This document shows, in pieces, positions 47,633-55,534 of a stretch of DNA of 64,000 nt; within the stretch, counting starts at the first letter, position 1; each line of letters starts with the position of its first letter. The notes beneath the pieces are model-generated. The model was not told where the DNA came from. It did not search any database and worked only from the letters and a program-made list of their open reading frames with translations. The DNA comes from Bacteroidota bacterium (GTDB lineage Bacteria; Bacteroidota; Bacteroidia; Chitinophagales; Chitinophagaceae), in NCBI GenBank assembly GCA_016183765.1, contig JACPEA010000007.1, forward strand, positions 88,076 to 152,075. The letters run 5' to 3'. The position numbers and the translations under genes are program-made.

Positions 47633-49882
47633 CTATCTTTTCAGTTTGATGAAAGAGGGGTAGGGGAGGTATTTCATCACGGTATCCAACATGCGTGTCA
47701 GAATAAAACGTGCCGGTAAGAAGTTGAGCAAAGCTTTTGCATCGTCAATGGCTTCCACGCAAAAACCGGCGGCTGTGCGGTTGGTACCTATCTTGATGGA
47801 GATACCTCTTTTACCGATCGCTTTGAACATGTCTTCATCCGTAGCATCATCACCAATGGCAAGGATAAAATCATAAGATTCGTTGGAGAGGTAGGGCTCA
47901 ATGGCTTTTCCCTTATTCACTTCCGTGCTTTTCACTTCCACCACTTTGTTGCCGGCAAGGATGTTCAGCGGCATATCGGCCACAAAATAACGCAGGTGAC
48001 TGATCAGTTCATTGGCCCTGTATTCGCCCAGTTCTTTTTCGGCATTCCGGTAATGCCAGGCGAGTGAATGCGATTTTTCTTCCACCAGTGATCCGCTGGT
48101 TCTGCCTGTGTAACTGTGTAATATGGGCAATAGTTCCTGTTTCCAGTCGGTTTCTATTTTTGCGGTTTCTTCCCAGTCGCCCTTCTCTTTTTTCTGCCAC
48201 ATACCATGTTCTGCGATCATGTGTACCGGTAAATGCCCCAGCCATTTTTCCAGCGTGCTGTGTTGCCTGCCGCTGATGATGGCTACGGTATTTTTTTTAT
48301 CGGCGCAGAGCTCTTCCAGAATGGCCAGTAATGCTGCATCGGGGAATGCTGCCATCAGGTTGCTGTAAAACCTGACGAGTGTACCATCGTAATCCAGCAG
48401 GATCAGTCTTTTTTTGGATTTGATGTACCGGTTGCGGATATATGCCTGCGTAAATACGCCGATCTGCCTGGCGGGTCTTTGCTCTGGTTTGTTGGTGACT
48501 TCCAGCAAACGTTTCATGAAGATGTCTACCCAGTGATGCACATTGTACCTGGACACCAGCTCGCGCATCTGTTTCATGCGCCGGTACTGTTCTTCGGACG
48601 ACATATGCAGTGCCGTAACCATGGCTTCACAGATCTCAATGCTGTTGTTGGGGTTCACGATCAGTGCGTCTACCAGTTCTTTGGAAGCGCCTGCCATCTC
48701 GCTCAGTATCAGTACGCCATCGTGGTTCACCCTGCTGGCAACGAATTCTTTGCAAACCAGGTTCATCCCGTCACGTACCGGTGTTACCAGGCAGATATCC
48801 GCCTGCTGGTACAGGGCCGACAAATGTTCCAGCGGGAAAGAGCGGTAAAAATAATTCACCGGCACCCAGCGGTTAGTGCTGAACCTGGCGTTGATGTTGC
48901 CGGTGAGTTTGTCGATCTCGTTCCTGAGTTCTTTGTACAAAGGAACCATATCCCTGGAGGGTACCACGATCATGTATAGGCTTACCTGTTCCCGGTATTC
49001 GGGGTATTGCTGCAGCAGCAGGTCGAACGCCTGTAACCGCTGCAGGATACCTTTGCTGTAATCCAATCTGTCAATGGACAGGATAATGCGGATGCCATTG
49101 AAATCTTTTCGAAGCTGGTTAAGGTGTTCCTGAACAGAGAGGTGATTGGTGAGCGCTACCAGTTTTTCATCGTCAATACCCATGGGAAACGCTTCGGCCA
49201 CGATATTCCTATCCTGGTAGCGGATGGTGCTGAAAGTGGATTGTGTATTCAGTAAACGGCTGCAGGCCGATAAAAAATGCCTGGCATCATCGTACGTGTG
49301 AAAACCCACCAGGTTAGCGCCCAGGATACCTTCCAGCAGTTCTGTCCGCCAGGGCAGCAGGCGAAACAGCTCGAAGGATGGAAAAGGGATATGCTGGAAA
49401 AAGCCGATGATGGCAGCCGGTTTTTCTTTGCGTACCAGGTTGGCCAGCGGCAGTAACTGGTAATCGTGTATCCAGATAGTATCGCCCGGCTGGTACAGTT
49501 CGAGCAGGGCGGCACAGAATTTTTGATTAACGGCCACATAGGCTTCCCAGTACTGGGTATCGTACCGGGCATAGGTGGCCATATAATGAAATACAGGCCA
49601 GAGTACCTCGTTCGAGAAGCCTTCGTAATACTGGCTGATCTCGGTAGCAGTCAGGTATACCGGGTATAGTTTTTTTTCTGCCAGCAACTGACCGATCTCT
49701 TTCTGTTCGGCTTCATCTGCTGCACAAATGCCCGGCCATCCCAGCCATAGGGTGTTGTGTTGTGTATAAATGGCTCCCAGTCCCGTAGCAAGCCCGCCCT
49801 CACTGGTTTGCAAAGTGAAGGCGGGTGATTCTCCTGTGATCTTAACCGGTAAACGATTGGATACAATAAGAATACGGGGCAT
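47633..49882 (-). CDS. otsAB: Bifunctional trehalose-6-phosphate synthase/phosphatase
   Basis: A 749-residue fusion. N-terminal GT20 synthase (about 1-460): RILIVSNRLPVKI, EGGLATGLGAIY, DTIWIHDYQLLPLANLVRK, IILSIDRLDYSKGILQRL and RDGMNLVCKEFVASR. C-terminal HAD phosphatase (about 490-740): LILLDYDGTLVRF with the nucleophile Asp, VAIISGRQHSTLEKW, IAEHGMW and ILAIGDDATDEDMF. It makes trehalose from UDP-glucose and glucose 6-phosphate, an osmoprotectant. It begins 15 bp after the DUF4382 gene and is likely cotranscribed with it. Confidence 0.96.
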   Translation of the reverse strand: MPRILIVSNRLPVKITGESPAFTLQTSEGGLATGLGAIYTQHNTLWLGWPGICAADEAEQKEIGQLLAEKKLYPVYLTATEISQYYEGFSNEVLWPVFHYMATYARYDTQYWEAYVAVNQKFCAALLELYQPGDTIWIHDYQLLPLANLVRKEKPAAIIGFFQHIPFPSFELFRLLPWRTELLEGILGANLVGFHTYDDARHFLSACSRLLNTQSTFSTIRYQDRNIVAEAFPMGIDDEKLVALTNHLSVQEHLNQLRKDFNGIRIILSIDRLDYSKGILQRLQAFDLLLQQYPEYREQVSLYMIVVPSRDMVPLYKELRNEIDKLTGNINARFSTNRWVPVNYFYRSFPLEHLSALYQQADICLVTPVRDGMNLVCKEFVASRVNHDGVLILSEMAGASKELVDALIVNPNNSIEICEAMVTALHMSSEEQYRRMKQMRELVSRYNVHHWVDIFMKRLLEVTNKPEQRPARQIGVFTQAYIRNRYIKSKKRLILLDYDGTLVRFYSNLMAAFPDAALLAILEELCADKKNTVAIISGRQHSTLEKWLGHLPVHMIAEHGMWQKKEKGDWEETAKIETDWKQELLPILHSYTGRTSGSLVEEKSHSLAWHYRNAEKELGEYRANELISHLRYFVADMPLNILAGNKVVEVKSTEVNKGKAIEPYLSNESYDFILAIGDDATDEDMFKAIGKRGISIKIGTNRTAAGFCVEAIDDAKALLNFLPARFILTRMLDTVMKYLPYPSFIKLKR

Positions 49883-49897
49883 AGGCTACGGTATTTT

Positions 49898-50698
49898 TTA
49901 CTGCAGGCTGATTTTTCCGATATCTGTTGTTGCACCGTTGGTAACGGTGATGTTTGTTAACGTGGTATCCTTATAGCCACCCGCTGCAGCATGTATGGCC
50001 ACTTTGTATGCGGAACCTGCGGCAATACCCTGCAATAAGAAACGGCCGGTTAAGGTATCCGCCTGTGTGGTAGCCAGGGTATCGGCCTGGTTGGCGATGG
50101 CGTACACCCATGCTTTGGATGCGGCAGGATCTACCAATCCTTTGATAGCGCCTGTAGTAGATTCGGTAAAGATGCGGATCACGGGTTTGAGGATATAATT
50201 GCCATTACCCGTTTTCACGATCGACCTGGCTCCGTCAAAGTCCATGGTGAAATGGTAATTGATGCCAGCCGATAAAGTGGTGTTGACCAGCAATTTTAAA
50301 CCGCTCTGTTGCGCAGAAGGTGTTTGCAGGGGAAAACTTACGCCATCCACCACCACGCTGTTGTTGCTGCCGAGTACCAGCCTCAATTGGCTGACCGGAC
50401 CGGCAGGTACTGAAAGGCTACCGAGCATAGTGTCAGCACCGTTCCTGTAATCAAGCAGGTTATAAACGCCGGGTCTTACGAGGTTGATGGATTGCCAGCC
50501 GCTATCCGATCCGTCGGCGGTCAGTTTTACCTGTACATCTTTGATGTCGATGTTCACTTTGTCAAAAAGCCCCGGGGCATCGGTCAGGTGTACATTGATA
50601 TTGGCTTTGCCGCCGTTTTGTTCGGTAGTGGCGGTCTTCATACAGCTTACCATTGCGACAATAACACCGGTTGTCAGCAAGAGAATTAGCTTCTTCAT
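49898..50698 (-). CDS. DUF4382 lipoprotein with a carboxypeptidase-regulatory-like tail
   Basis: 266 residues. Lipobox MVSC (Cys19), the DUF4382 domain (about 35-180: ANINVHLTDAPGLFDKVNID, IKDVQVKL, LLDYRNGADTMLGSLSVPAG, LRLVLGSNNSVVVDG) and a C-terminal CnaB-like domain (GAIKGLVDPAASKAWVYAI, ending ATTDIGKISLQ). A surface or periplasmic beta protein of unknown function, first in an operon with otsAB. Confidence 0.85.
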   Translation of the reverse strand: MKKLILLLTTGVIVAMVSCMKTATTEQNGGKANINVHLTDAPGLFDKVNIDIKDVQVKLTADGSDSGWQSINLVRPGVYNLLDYRNGADTMLGSLSVPAGPVSQLRLVLGSNNSVVVDGVSFPLQTPSAQQSGLKLLVNTTLSAGINYHFTMDFDGARSIVKTGNGNYILKPVIRIFTESTTGAIKGLVDPAASKAWVYAIANQADTLATTQADTLTGRFLLQGIAAGSAYKVAIHAAAGGYKDTTLTNITVTNGATTDIGKISLQ

Positions 50699-51164
50699 GG
50701 GATATTGGTTTGATGAACCCTATCAAAAACAAATTGCATGCCGTAATGCCGCTCAACAGCCATACAGTTTTTCCCCTTTGTGAATTAGCATTTTATTAAT
50801 AGGGAAATCTTGTATCGGTAAAAGATTATTCTACAGGAGGTTGTGGCAATTTTAGGGGGTCGGCCGTTATATTCTGCTATCTTTTTGTGTACGGGCCGGT
50901 ATTCCTGGCCATAGCCGGTCAACCGGATACCAATCGGGTCAGACCCGAATGAGGATCGGATGGGACCTGGATCTGGGTAGGATGGGAGTCGGAGGGAGAT
51001 CGGATAGTCACCGGATAGTGATTGGATAGCGGACGCTATAACTTAGCTATAAGTTCGCTATAACTTAACTATAAGTTAGCTATAACGTCAGTTTTCCCAA
51101 TTAGTGATGAGTGCGTATATTTAAGAGTTAGCAGCAATTATAAATTAAATCTTAGGTCAAATTC
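50699..51164. other. Spacer with purine-rich low-complexity DNA at the edge of the AT-rich island
   Basis: No gene. It contains a small perfect hairpin (CGGGTCAGACCCG, about 50936-50948), a run of imperfect GGATxGGATAG words (50950-51030) and an 11-bp tandem repeat (51035-51089). The composition changes from the moderately GC-rich chromosome to the AT-rich island at about 51100. Confidence 0.6.
51035..51089. repeat. Five 11-bp repeats, alternating palindromic halves
   Basis: Units GCTATAACTTA, GCTATAAGTTC, GCTATAACTTA, ACTATAAGTTA, GCTATAACGTC in direct order. TATAACTTA and TAAGTTATA-like halves make the array self-complementary as well, so it can fold or bind a dimeric protein. Confidence 0.85.
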
Positions 51165-51692
51165 ATGAACAAGAAGAGTATATATTTTACTTTGGTTAAA
51201 CGCTTACTACTTGGTGTTGCCATAATTTTGGCATCAGTATGGTTTCTATTATATCAAACTGGAAATCCATATCATGAATATCTATTAATAACCCAAAGTA
51301 ATAAAGCAAAAGGCCAGATAACTTATTCAGAAGAAAACTCTGATGTAGTAGAACAATACGATAGGTATTCAAGAGAAGTTTTTGATGTTTATTATGAGTA
51401 CAACTTTAAAACTCCAGATGGTATTGAAATTAAGGATAAAGGGGTACAGACAGAGCCGAAACCTGGCTTTCTTCAAAATGCAAAAAAGGAACCAATCGTA
51501 ATCGAAGTTGAATATGTACCTAGTAATCCAAAAATCAATAGAATAGTTGGGATGAACTCTCAAGCGACAACAATCAAAGAATTTATATTCAGAAGATTCG
51601 GGCTGGGGTTAATACTTTTAATTCTTTTTAGTTCAATCGGCTTTGTTATAATAAGTAATGCGGTAAAGGATTTTAAAACACAAAATAAATAG
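51165..51692 (+). CDS. DUF3592-like two-helix membrane protein
   Basis: A 175-residue protein with membrane helices at about 12-30 (LLLGVAIILASVWFLLY) and 148-167 (LGLILLILFSSIGFVIIS) flanking a beta-rich domain (VFDVYYEYNFKTPDGIEIKD, IVIEVEYVPSNPKINRIVG). That layout fits DUF3592. The gene is clearly AT-rich, unlike genes to the left, and marks the start of the foreign-looking island. Function unknown; a link to the defence genes after it is only positional. Confidence 0.65.
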   Translation: MNKKSIYFTLVKRLLLGVAIILASVWFLLYQTGNPYHEYLLITQSNKAKGQITYSEENSDVVEQYDRYSREVFDVYYEYNFKTPDGIEIKDKGVQTEPKPGFLQNAKKEPIVIEVEYVPSNPKINRIVGMNSQATTIKEFIFRRFGLGLILLILFSSIGFVIISNAVKDFKTQNK

Positions 51693-52031
51693 CATTCTTC
51701 AACTATAATTGCTACTAAAATTGCACAGGCAAAAGTAGGGATTTTATACTTGCCCCATTAGTTTATGGATTTCTGACTAAGCTTCAGTAATTTGGCTTTA
51801 GCTAATTGGATCTTTAGTGGCCAAGCCAGCGACAGGAACAAATACCCCAACCTTCCTTTGAATCAAATTACTTGCAAGCAATGAAAATAGTATTCCAAAT
51901 CAAGCACACATGACCCGAATACACTAATTAATTACAGTTTTTACCCATTTAATTACCCTTTTGGCTTAATTCAGATGTCATTTCTAATGCATAAATAGCC
52001 TGCATTTAGTGTTTATTTGAATAATAAATCA
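51693..52031. other. Island spacer without genes
   Basis: AT-rich. It holds the first copy of the direct repeat (51751-51830) and leads to the promoter box before rloA. No ORF of note. Confidence 0.6.
51751..51830 (+). repeat. Direct repeat flanking the RloAB module, copy 1
   Basis: TGCCCCAT (51751-51758), then at 51781-51830 a block starting GCTTCAGTAATTTGGCTTTA and ending GGCCAAGCCAGC. Compared with copy 2 at 54161-54238, 25 of the first 26 bases of the block and the last 12 are identical. TGGCTT and AAGCCA within each copy can form a 6-bp stem. Confidence 0.8.
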
Positions 52032-52039
52032 TATTTTTG
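52032..52039 (+). promoter_or_regulatory. TAnnTTTG box upstream of rloA
   Basis: Perfect TATTTTTG; predicted start 52044, 24 bp before the rloA ATG. Confidence 0.5.
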
Positions 52040-52067
52040 CAAAAAAGGCACAAAAAACGAAAATATT

Positions 52068-53396
52068 ATGCTGGTACAATTTTCGGTTCGAAACTTTAAA
52101 ACCTTTAAGGAAAAGGCTATTTTAAATCTAGTTGCTTCGAACTATGATAAAGAAACTAGAGAAATTGAAAATATAAAGACAGACGATGACTTCAATTTGA
52201 GAATTGTAAAAAGCGCTGTATTATATGGTGCAAATGCTAGTGGAAAAAGCAAATTTATTGAAGCATTAAGGTTCATGAAAGAATTTGCAATTAAATCTTC
52301 AAAAGATAGTCAAAAAGGTGATTCCATTAATGTGGAACCGTTTAAACTTGAATCAGAATCTGAAAAGGATTCTAGTGAGTTTGAAGTGATTTTTATTTTC
52401 AAAAAAGAAATGTATAGATATGGGTTTGAAGTGACTAAAGAAAAAGTTATTTCAGAATGGCTTTATCATAAGCCAAAGACAAAAGAGATTGAATTGTTTT
52501 ATAGAGAAAAGCAAAAATTTGACATTCATGAACGAAATTTTAACAAAGGAACTACTTTGGTTAAAGAGGAATTAGTCAGAGACAATGCATTAATGTTGTC
52601 TGTAGCGGCTCAATTCAATGACAAAAGCGCTGGTAAAGTTTTAAACTGGTTTAAAGGATTGGGGATAATTTCTGGTTTAGATGAAGATGGATATCAAGGG
52701 TTTACAATGAGTAGAACGGAAAGCCCAAAACACAAAGAGCAAATTCTTGAATTATTAAAAGCTGCTGATTTAGGCATTAAAGATATTACACTTGAACCCT
52801 TAGACATTACCAAGCTTCCTAAGCAAATGCCAAAGGAAATAAGAGAATCACTTGAAAAACAAATCAAAGAGGAAAATGCTCAATTTGTTTCTGATGTGTT
52901 AACAACCCATAGAAAATATAATAGAAATAAAAAGTATGTTGGCGACATTCAATTTTCTCTTGAAGACGAGGAATCCTCTGGAACAAAAAAATTCTTTGCT
53001 TTAACAGGTCCTGTATTAGACACTATTGAAAATGGTTCAGTCTTAGTTGTTGATGAATTAGATTCAAAACTTCATCCAAATTTAGTCTGTAGAATTGTAT
53101 CTATTTTCAATTCTAAAATACTAAACCCTAAAGATGCACAGTTGATTTTTAATACTCATGATACAAATCTTTTAAGCTCAGGATTATTTAGAAGAGACCA
53201 AATTTGGTTTACAGAAAAAGATAAATATGGGTCATCAAAATTATTTTCCCTTGCCGATTTCAAATCTGAAGTTAGGAAAACTGACAATTTTGAAAACAAC
53301 TACATTAGAGGTAAATATGGCGCTATACCTTACTTAGGTGACTTCGACAATTTTATTAACTCGGATAAGCTGCTTTCGCATGAAAATGAAAGATAA
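52068..53396 (+). CDS. RloA-like AAA family ATPase (AbiL-type defence)
   Basis: A 442-residue SMC/OLD-like ATPase. MLVQFSVRNFKTFKEKA is the typical opening strand; Walker A is GANASGKS (54-61). A long coiled insertion follows (about 130-300), then Walker B LVVDELDSKLHP and the H-loop IFNTHDTNLLSSG. The C-terminus (ENNYIRGKYGAIPYLGDF) is diagnostic of RloA-type ATPases. Together with RloB it matches, from memory, the AbiLi/AbiLii pair and has the same logic as PARIS (AAA ATPase plus Toprim nuclease). ATG 52068 chosen since the conserved N-terminus starts there. AT-rich codon use. Confidence 0.87.
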   Translation: MLVQFSVRNFKTFKEKAILNLVASNYDKETREIENIKTDDDFNLRIVKSAVLYGANASGKSKFIEALRFMKEFAIKSSKDSQKGDSINVEPFKLESESEKDSSEFEVIFIFKKEMYRYGFEVTKEKVISEWLYHKPKTKEIELFYREKQKFDIHERNFNKGTTLVKEELVRDNALMLSVAAQFNDKSAGKVLNWFKGLGIISGLDEDGYQGFTMSRTESPKHKEQILELLKAADLGIKDITLEPLDITKLPKQMPKEIRESLEKQIKEENAQFVSDVLTTHRKYNRNKKYVGDIQFSLEDEESSGTKKFFALTGPVLDTIENGSVLVVDELDSKLHPNLVCRIVSIFNSKILNPKDAQLIFNTHDTNLLSSGLFRRDQIWFTEKDKYGSSKLFSLADFKSEVRKTDNFENNYIRGKYGAIPYLGDFDNFINSDKLLSHENER

Positions 53397-54093
53397 AAAG
53401 GCAGCGCAAATCGAAGCAAAACAAAAGCATCTGGCTGAGCTAGCAGCAGTGAAAGCAAGAAGGAGGGCAGAGCCATCCTTAGAAAGAGTTGCTCCGACTA
53501 AGACTGAGAAGCCCACAATCCTCATTGTTTGTGAAGGTAAAAACACAGAGCCTTCTTATTTTGGACAATTTAAACTCACTTCTGCTACAATAAAGGCAAT
53601 TGGTAACGGCTACAATACAATTACTTTGGTGAATCAAGCGATTGATATTAATCAAAAAGGGAGTTATGATCAAGTTTGGTGTGTGTTCGACAAAGACCAA
53701 TTTCCAGCAAACGATTTTAATAATGCTATAGCCATTGCAGCTGCAAATAATTTTGGAGTAGCATATTCAAACCAAGCTTTTGAATATTGGCTCATTCTTC
53801 ATTTTGTAGATCATCAAGGTGGTGGAATGAATAGAGATGAATATAATAAAAAAATTAATGAATATATTAACCCATTGGGCGTAAATTATGACGGAGAGGG
53901 CAGCAAAACAATTACAGAGGATTTTTTTGAGTTACTAATTGGTTTCGATGAAAAAAATAATAGACCTAGAAATGAACTAGCAATAATAAGAGCTAAAAGA
54001 AATTATAACCTTTTACCTCATGCTAGTCCTGCTACAGAAGAATCTTCGACAACTGTATTCAGATTAGTCGAAGAAATAATGAAATTTATTTAG
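53380..54093 (+). CDS. RloB-like Toprim-fold protein (AbiL-type defence effector)
   Basis: A 237-residue protein. A basic helical N-terminus (KKAAQIEAKQKHLAELAAVK) leads to a Toprim-like core: ILIVCEGKNTEPSYF with Glu52, WCVFDKDQF with Asp104 and Asp106, then NNFGVAYSNQAFEYWLILHF, the RloB family signature. The acidic triad suggests a metal-dependent nuclease held in check by the ATPase. Overlaps rloA by 17 bp, so the two are translated together. ATG at 53380 places the start in the overlap; 53386 is possible. Confidence 0.87.
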   Translation: MKMKDKKAAQIEAKQKHLAELAAVKARRRAEPSLERVAPTKTEKPTILIVCEGKNTEPSYFGQFKLTSATIKAIGNGYNTITLVNQAIDINQKGSYDQVWCVFDKDQFPANDFNNAIAIAAANNFGVAYSNQAFEYWLILHFVDHQGGGMNRDEYNKKINEYINPLGVNYDGEGSKTITEDFFELLIGFDEKNNRPRNELAIIRAKRNYNLLPHASPATEESSTTVFRLVEEIMKFI

Positions 54094-54160
54094 CATTTTT
54101 TAGGTGCTCATCATAGACCAGCATATAACATTGTGGCGCTAAAAGTTAGGCTTAAGTATT

Positions 54161-54238
54161 TGCCCCATCTCTACTAAGATTTTGACCAGGCTTCTGTAAT
54201 TTGGCTTTAGCTAATCGAGGTCGTGGGGCCAAGCCAGC
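54161..54238 (+). repeat. Direct repeat flanking the RloAB module, copy 2
   Basis: TGCCCCAT (54161-54168) and a block at 54190-54238 starting GCTTCTGTAATTTGGCTTTA and ending GGCCAAGCCAGC. Spacing between the two parts is 29 bp here and 30 bp in copy 1. Similarity seems to extend upstream (AAAAGTTAGG here, AAAAGTAGG in copy 1). Confidence 0.8.
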
Positions 54239-54313
54239 TGAAGCAACATCCTCCTTTCCCTTCCCAAGTCCAGAATGTTACAAGTAATTTAAGACGACTC
54301 ATAAGAAGAAAAT

Positions 54314-54441
54314 ATGTTTACTAAAGAACAACAAAAACTACTCGACAATTTTGCAGACAAAATGGTTGTTCCGGTTATTTCGGTTGGATAATTATTATCT
54401 CTCTTTTGCTAATGCTATATAGTTATTTAAAGTACGGATAA
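54314..54441 (+). pseudogene. Frameshifted small membrane protein
   Basis: An ATG opens MFTKEQQKLLDNFADKMVVP, then VISVG and a stop at 54389. One frame over, without a gap, the sequence continues WIIIISLLLMLYSYLKYG to a stop at 54439. Together they would make a sensible protein of about 43 residues, a polar helix then a membrane helix. A 1-nt change would explain it. The region from here to 54575 holds nothing else recognisable. Confidence 0.4.
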
Positions 54442-54569
54442 TGAGAATGACTACATACTTTTTCAATTTGTCTCCTTTCGCAAAACCTTAGCTTCTATTT
54501 AAAAACCTTACTCATATATTTGTTCAGGACTTGAAAAGTATTAAAAGTCTAAAATTTGACACCTCTTCA

Positions 54570-54608
54570 AATAAAAAAACCGCTTAAACATTGAGTTTAA
54601 ACGGTTTG
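54570..54608 (-). terminator. Terminator of the tRNA-Leu gene
   Basis: GTTTAAACGGTTT (54596-54608) pairs with AAACCGCTTAAAC (one mismatch) around a short loop. On the minus strand a run of seven T follows, about 24 bp past the tRNA end. Confidence 0.8.
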
Positions 54609-54631
54609 CCAAAGCTGTTTTGCAGCTTTTG

Positions 54632-54715
54632 TGCCCAGAACAGGAATCGAACCTGCACTACCTTGCGATAACCAGATTTTGAGTCTAGCGCGTCTACCAG
54701 TTCCGCCATCTGGGC
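54632..54715 (-). tRNA. tRNA-Leu (anticodon CAA)
   Basis: 84 nt, reading GCCCAGATGGCGGAACTGG at the 5' end, with the Leu-type long variable arm. Acceptor arms GCCCAGA/TCTGGGC pair. The anticodon stem CTAGA/TCTGG encloses CTCAAAA, giving anticodon CAA (codon UUG). T-arm AGGTTCGATTCCT is intact, discriminator A, CCA not encoded. It stands at the right edge of the AT-rich island with its 3' end facing the island, a common integration point. Confidence 0.95.
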
Positions 54716-54730
54716 CTTGGTTGCGGGTTG

Positions 54731-54762
54731 CAATATTACAGTATCGGTGCATACCCACCAAA
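54731..54762 (-). promoter_or_regulatory. Predicted promoter of tRNA-Leu
   Basis: On the minus strand TTTG (54762-54759), a 20-bp spacer, TAATATTG (54738-54731, one mismatch). Predicted start 54726, 11 bp before the tRNA. Confidence 0.6.
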
Positions 54763-54851
54763 TATTTAGCCTCCCGAAACAGGCTCCCCCCAAGCCTTAG
54801 TGGCTTGGCGTGAAAATATGCCCGCAAAGGCCTCAAATGGGGCGGGGAAGC

Positions 54852-55352
54852 CTATTGCAGGCCTGCCAGCAGCCTGTCCAGGTATTTCTTTCGGAAATAG
54901 TATTCTTTTACTTGCAGCAGCTCTTCCGGGGTAGTAATACCTTCCTGATAATCTGCCACAATTTTTGCCACAGGTTCATAGATCTCGGTTTGAAGTTGTT
55001 GAATGGTTTGGGTTAATCTGTCCTTATCCGCCTGATCCGACAGGTCCATGGCCTGTTCATTCAGGTCCATCATCTCCATCAGGAAATCGGGCGATAACTG
55101 GTATTTTTCTTCCTCTTCCAGTAAACCCTTCAGCTGTAACACGTATTTGATAGTAGCTTCGGGGTTCTGGAACACTTTTAAAGCCATGTTTACCTGCGAG
55201 GATTTCTCCAGCGCCTCGGCCTGCTCTTCCTCCGTTGACTGCCCGTAAAAATCGGGATGGTATAAGCGGCTCAGCTCATAAAACCTGGCCCGCAGTTTTG
55301 CCGGATCGGGCTGCAGGGAAACGGGTAATCCGTATAGTTCGAAATAGTTCAT
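54852..55352 (-). CDS. hscB: Co-chaperone HscB for Fe-S cluster assembly
   Basis: A 166-residue J-domain protein. N-terminal J domain (MNYFELYGLPVSLQPDPAKL, then ELSRLYHPDFY with the HPD triad), followed by the helical HscB C-terminal domain that binds IscU (LLEEEEKYQLSPDFLMEMMD, LNEQAMDLSDQADKDR). It passes the scaffold to HscA. Length is normal for the family. ATG at 55352 chosen; the open frame upstream is made of repeats. Neighbouring isc genes are not in the window. Confidence 0.92.
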   Translation of the reverse strand: MNYFELYGLPVSLQPDPAKLRARFYELSRLYHPDFYGQSTEEEQAEALEKSSQVNMALKVFQNPEATIKYVLQLKGLLEEEEKYQLSPDFLMEMMDLNEQAMDLSDQADKDRLTQTIQQLQTEIYEPVAKIVADYQEGITTPEELLQVKEYYFRKKYLDRLLAGLQ

Positions 55353-55365
55353 GGGCGAATGGGCA

Positions 55366-55497
55366 ATGGTGAATCGTGAGTGGTGAGTAGTGAGGCGTGA
55401 GTCGTCAGTAGGTAGGGGGTAGCGGAACCGGAAAGCCCTTACTTCCCACTCACCACTCACTACTCACGATTGACGATTGACGCCTCACGCCTCACCT
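55366..55497. repeat. Low-complexity inverted repeat between hscB and the dehydrogenase gene
   Basis: Left part (55370-55400) is built of CGTGAGTGGTGAGTAGTGAG. Right part (55440-55497) holds the complement CACTCACCACTCACTACTC plus GATTGACGATTGACG and GCCTCACGCCTCAC. The arms could pair as a long imperfect hairpin in the divergent promoter region. Confidence 0.7.
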
Positions 55498-55534
55498 CTC
55501 CCTAACAAGGCGTATCTTGCACAAAACTACTACA

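Noticed and set aside
54145..54151. GTTAGGC resembling an integron attC core (GTTRRRY) in the second direct repeat
   Set aside because: The matching position in the first copy reads GTAGGG, no convincing partner RYYYAAC core was found, and no integron integrase is in the window. Only the general cassette-like order is kept as a hypothesis.
54632..54660. tRNA-Leu 3' end as the attachment site of the AT-rich island
   Set aside because: I looked for a second copy of the tRNA 3' end (GGTTCGATTCC and flanks) near 51.0-51.2 kb and saw none, and no integrase gene is present. The direct repeats around RloAB are the better candidate.
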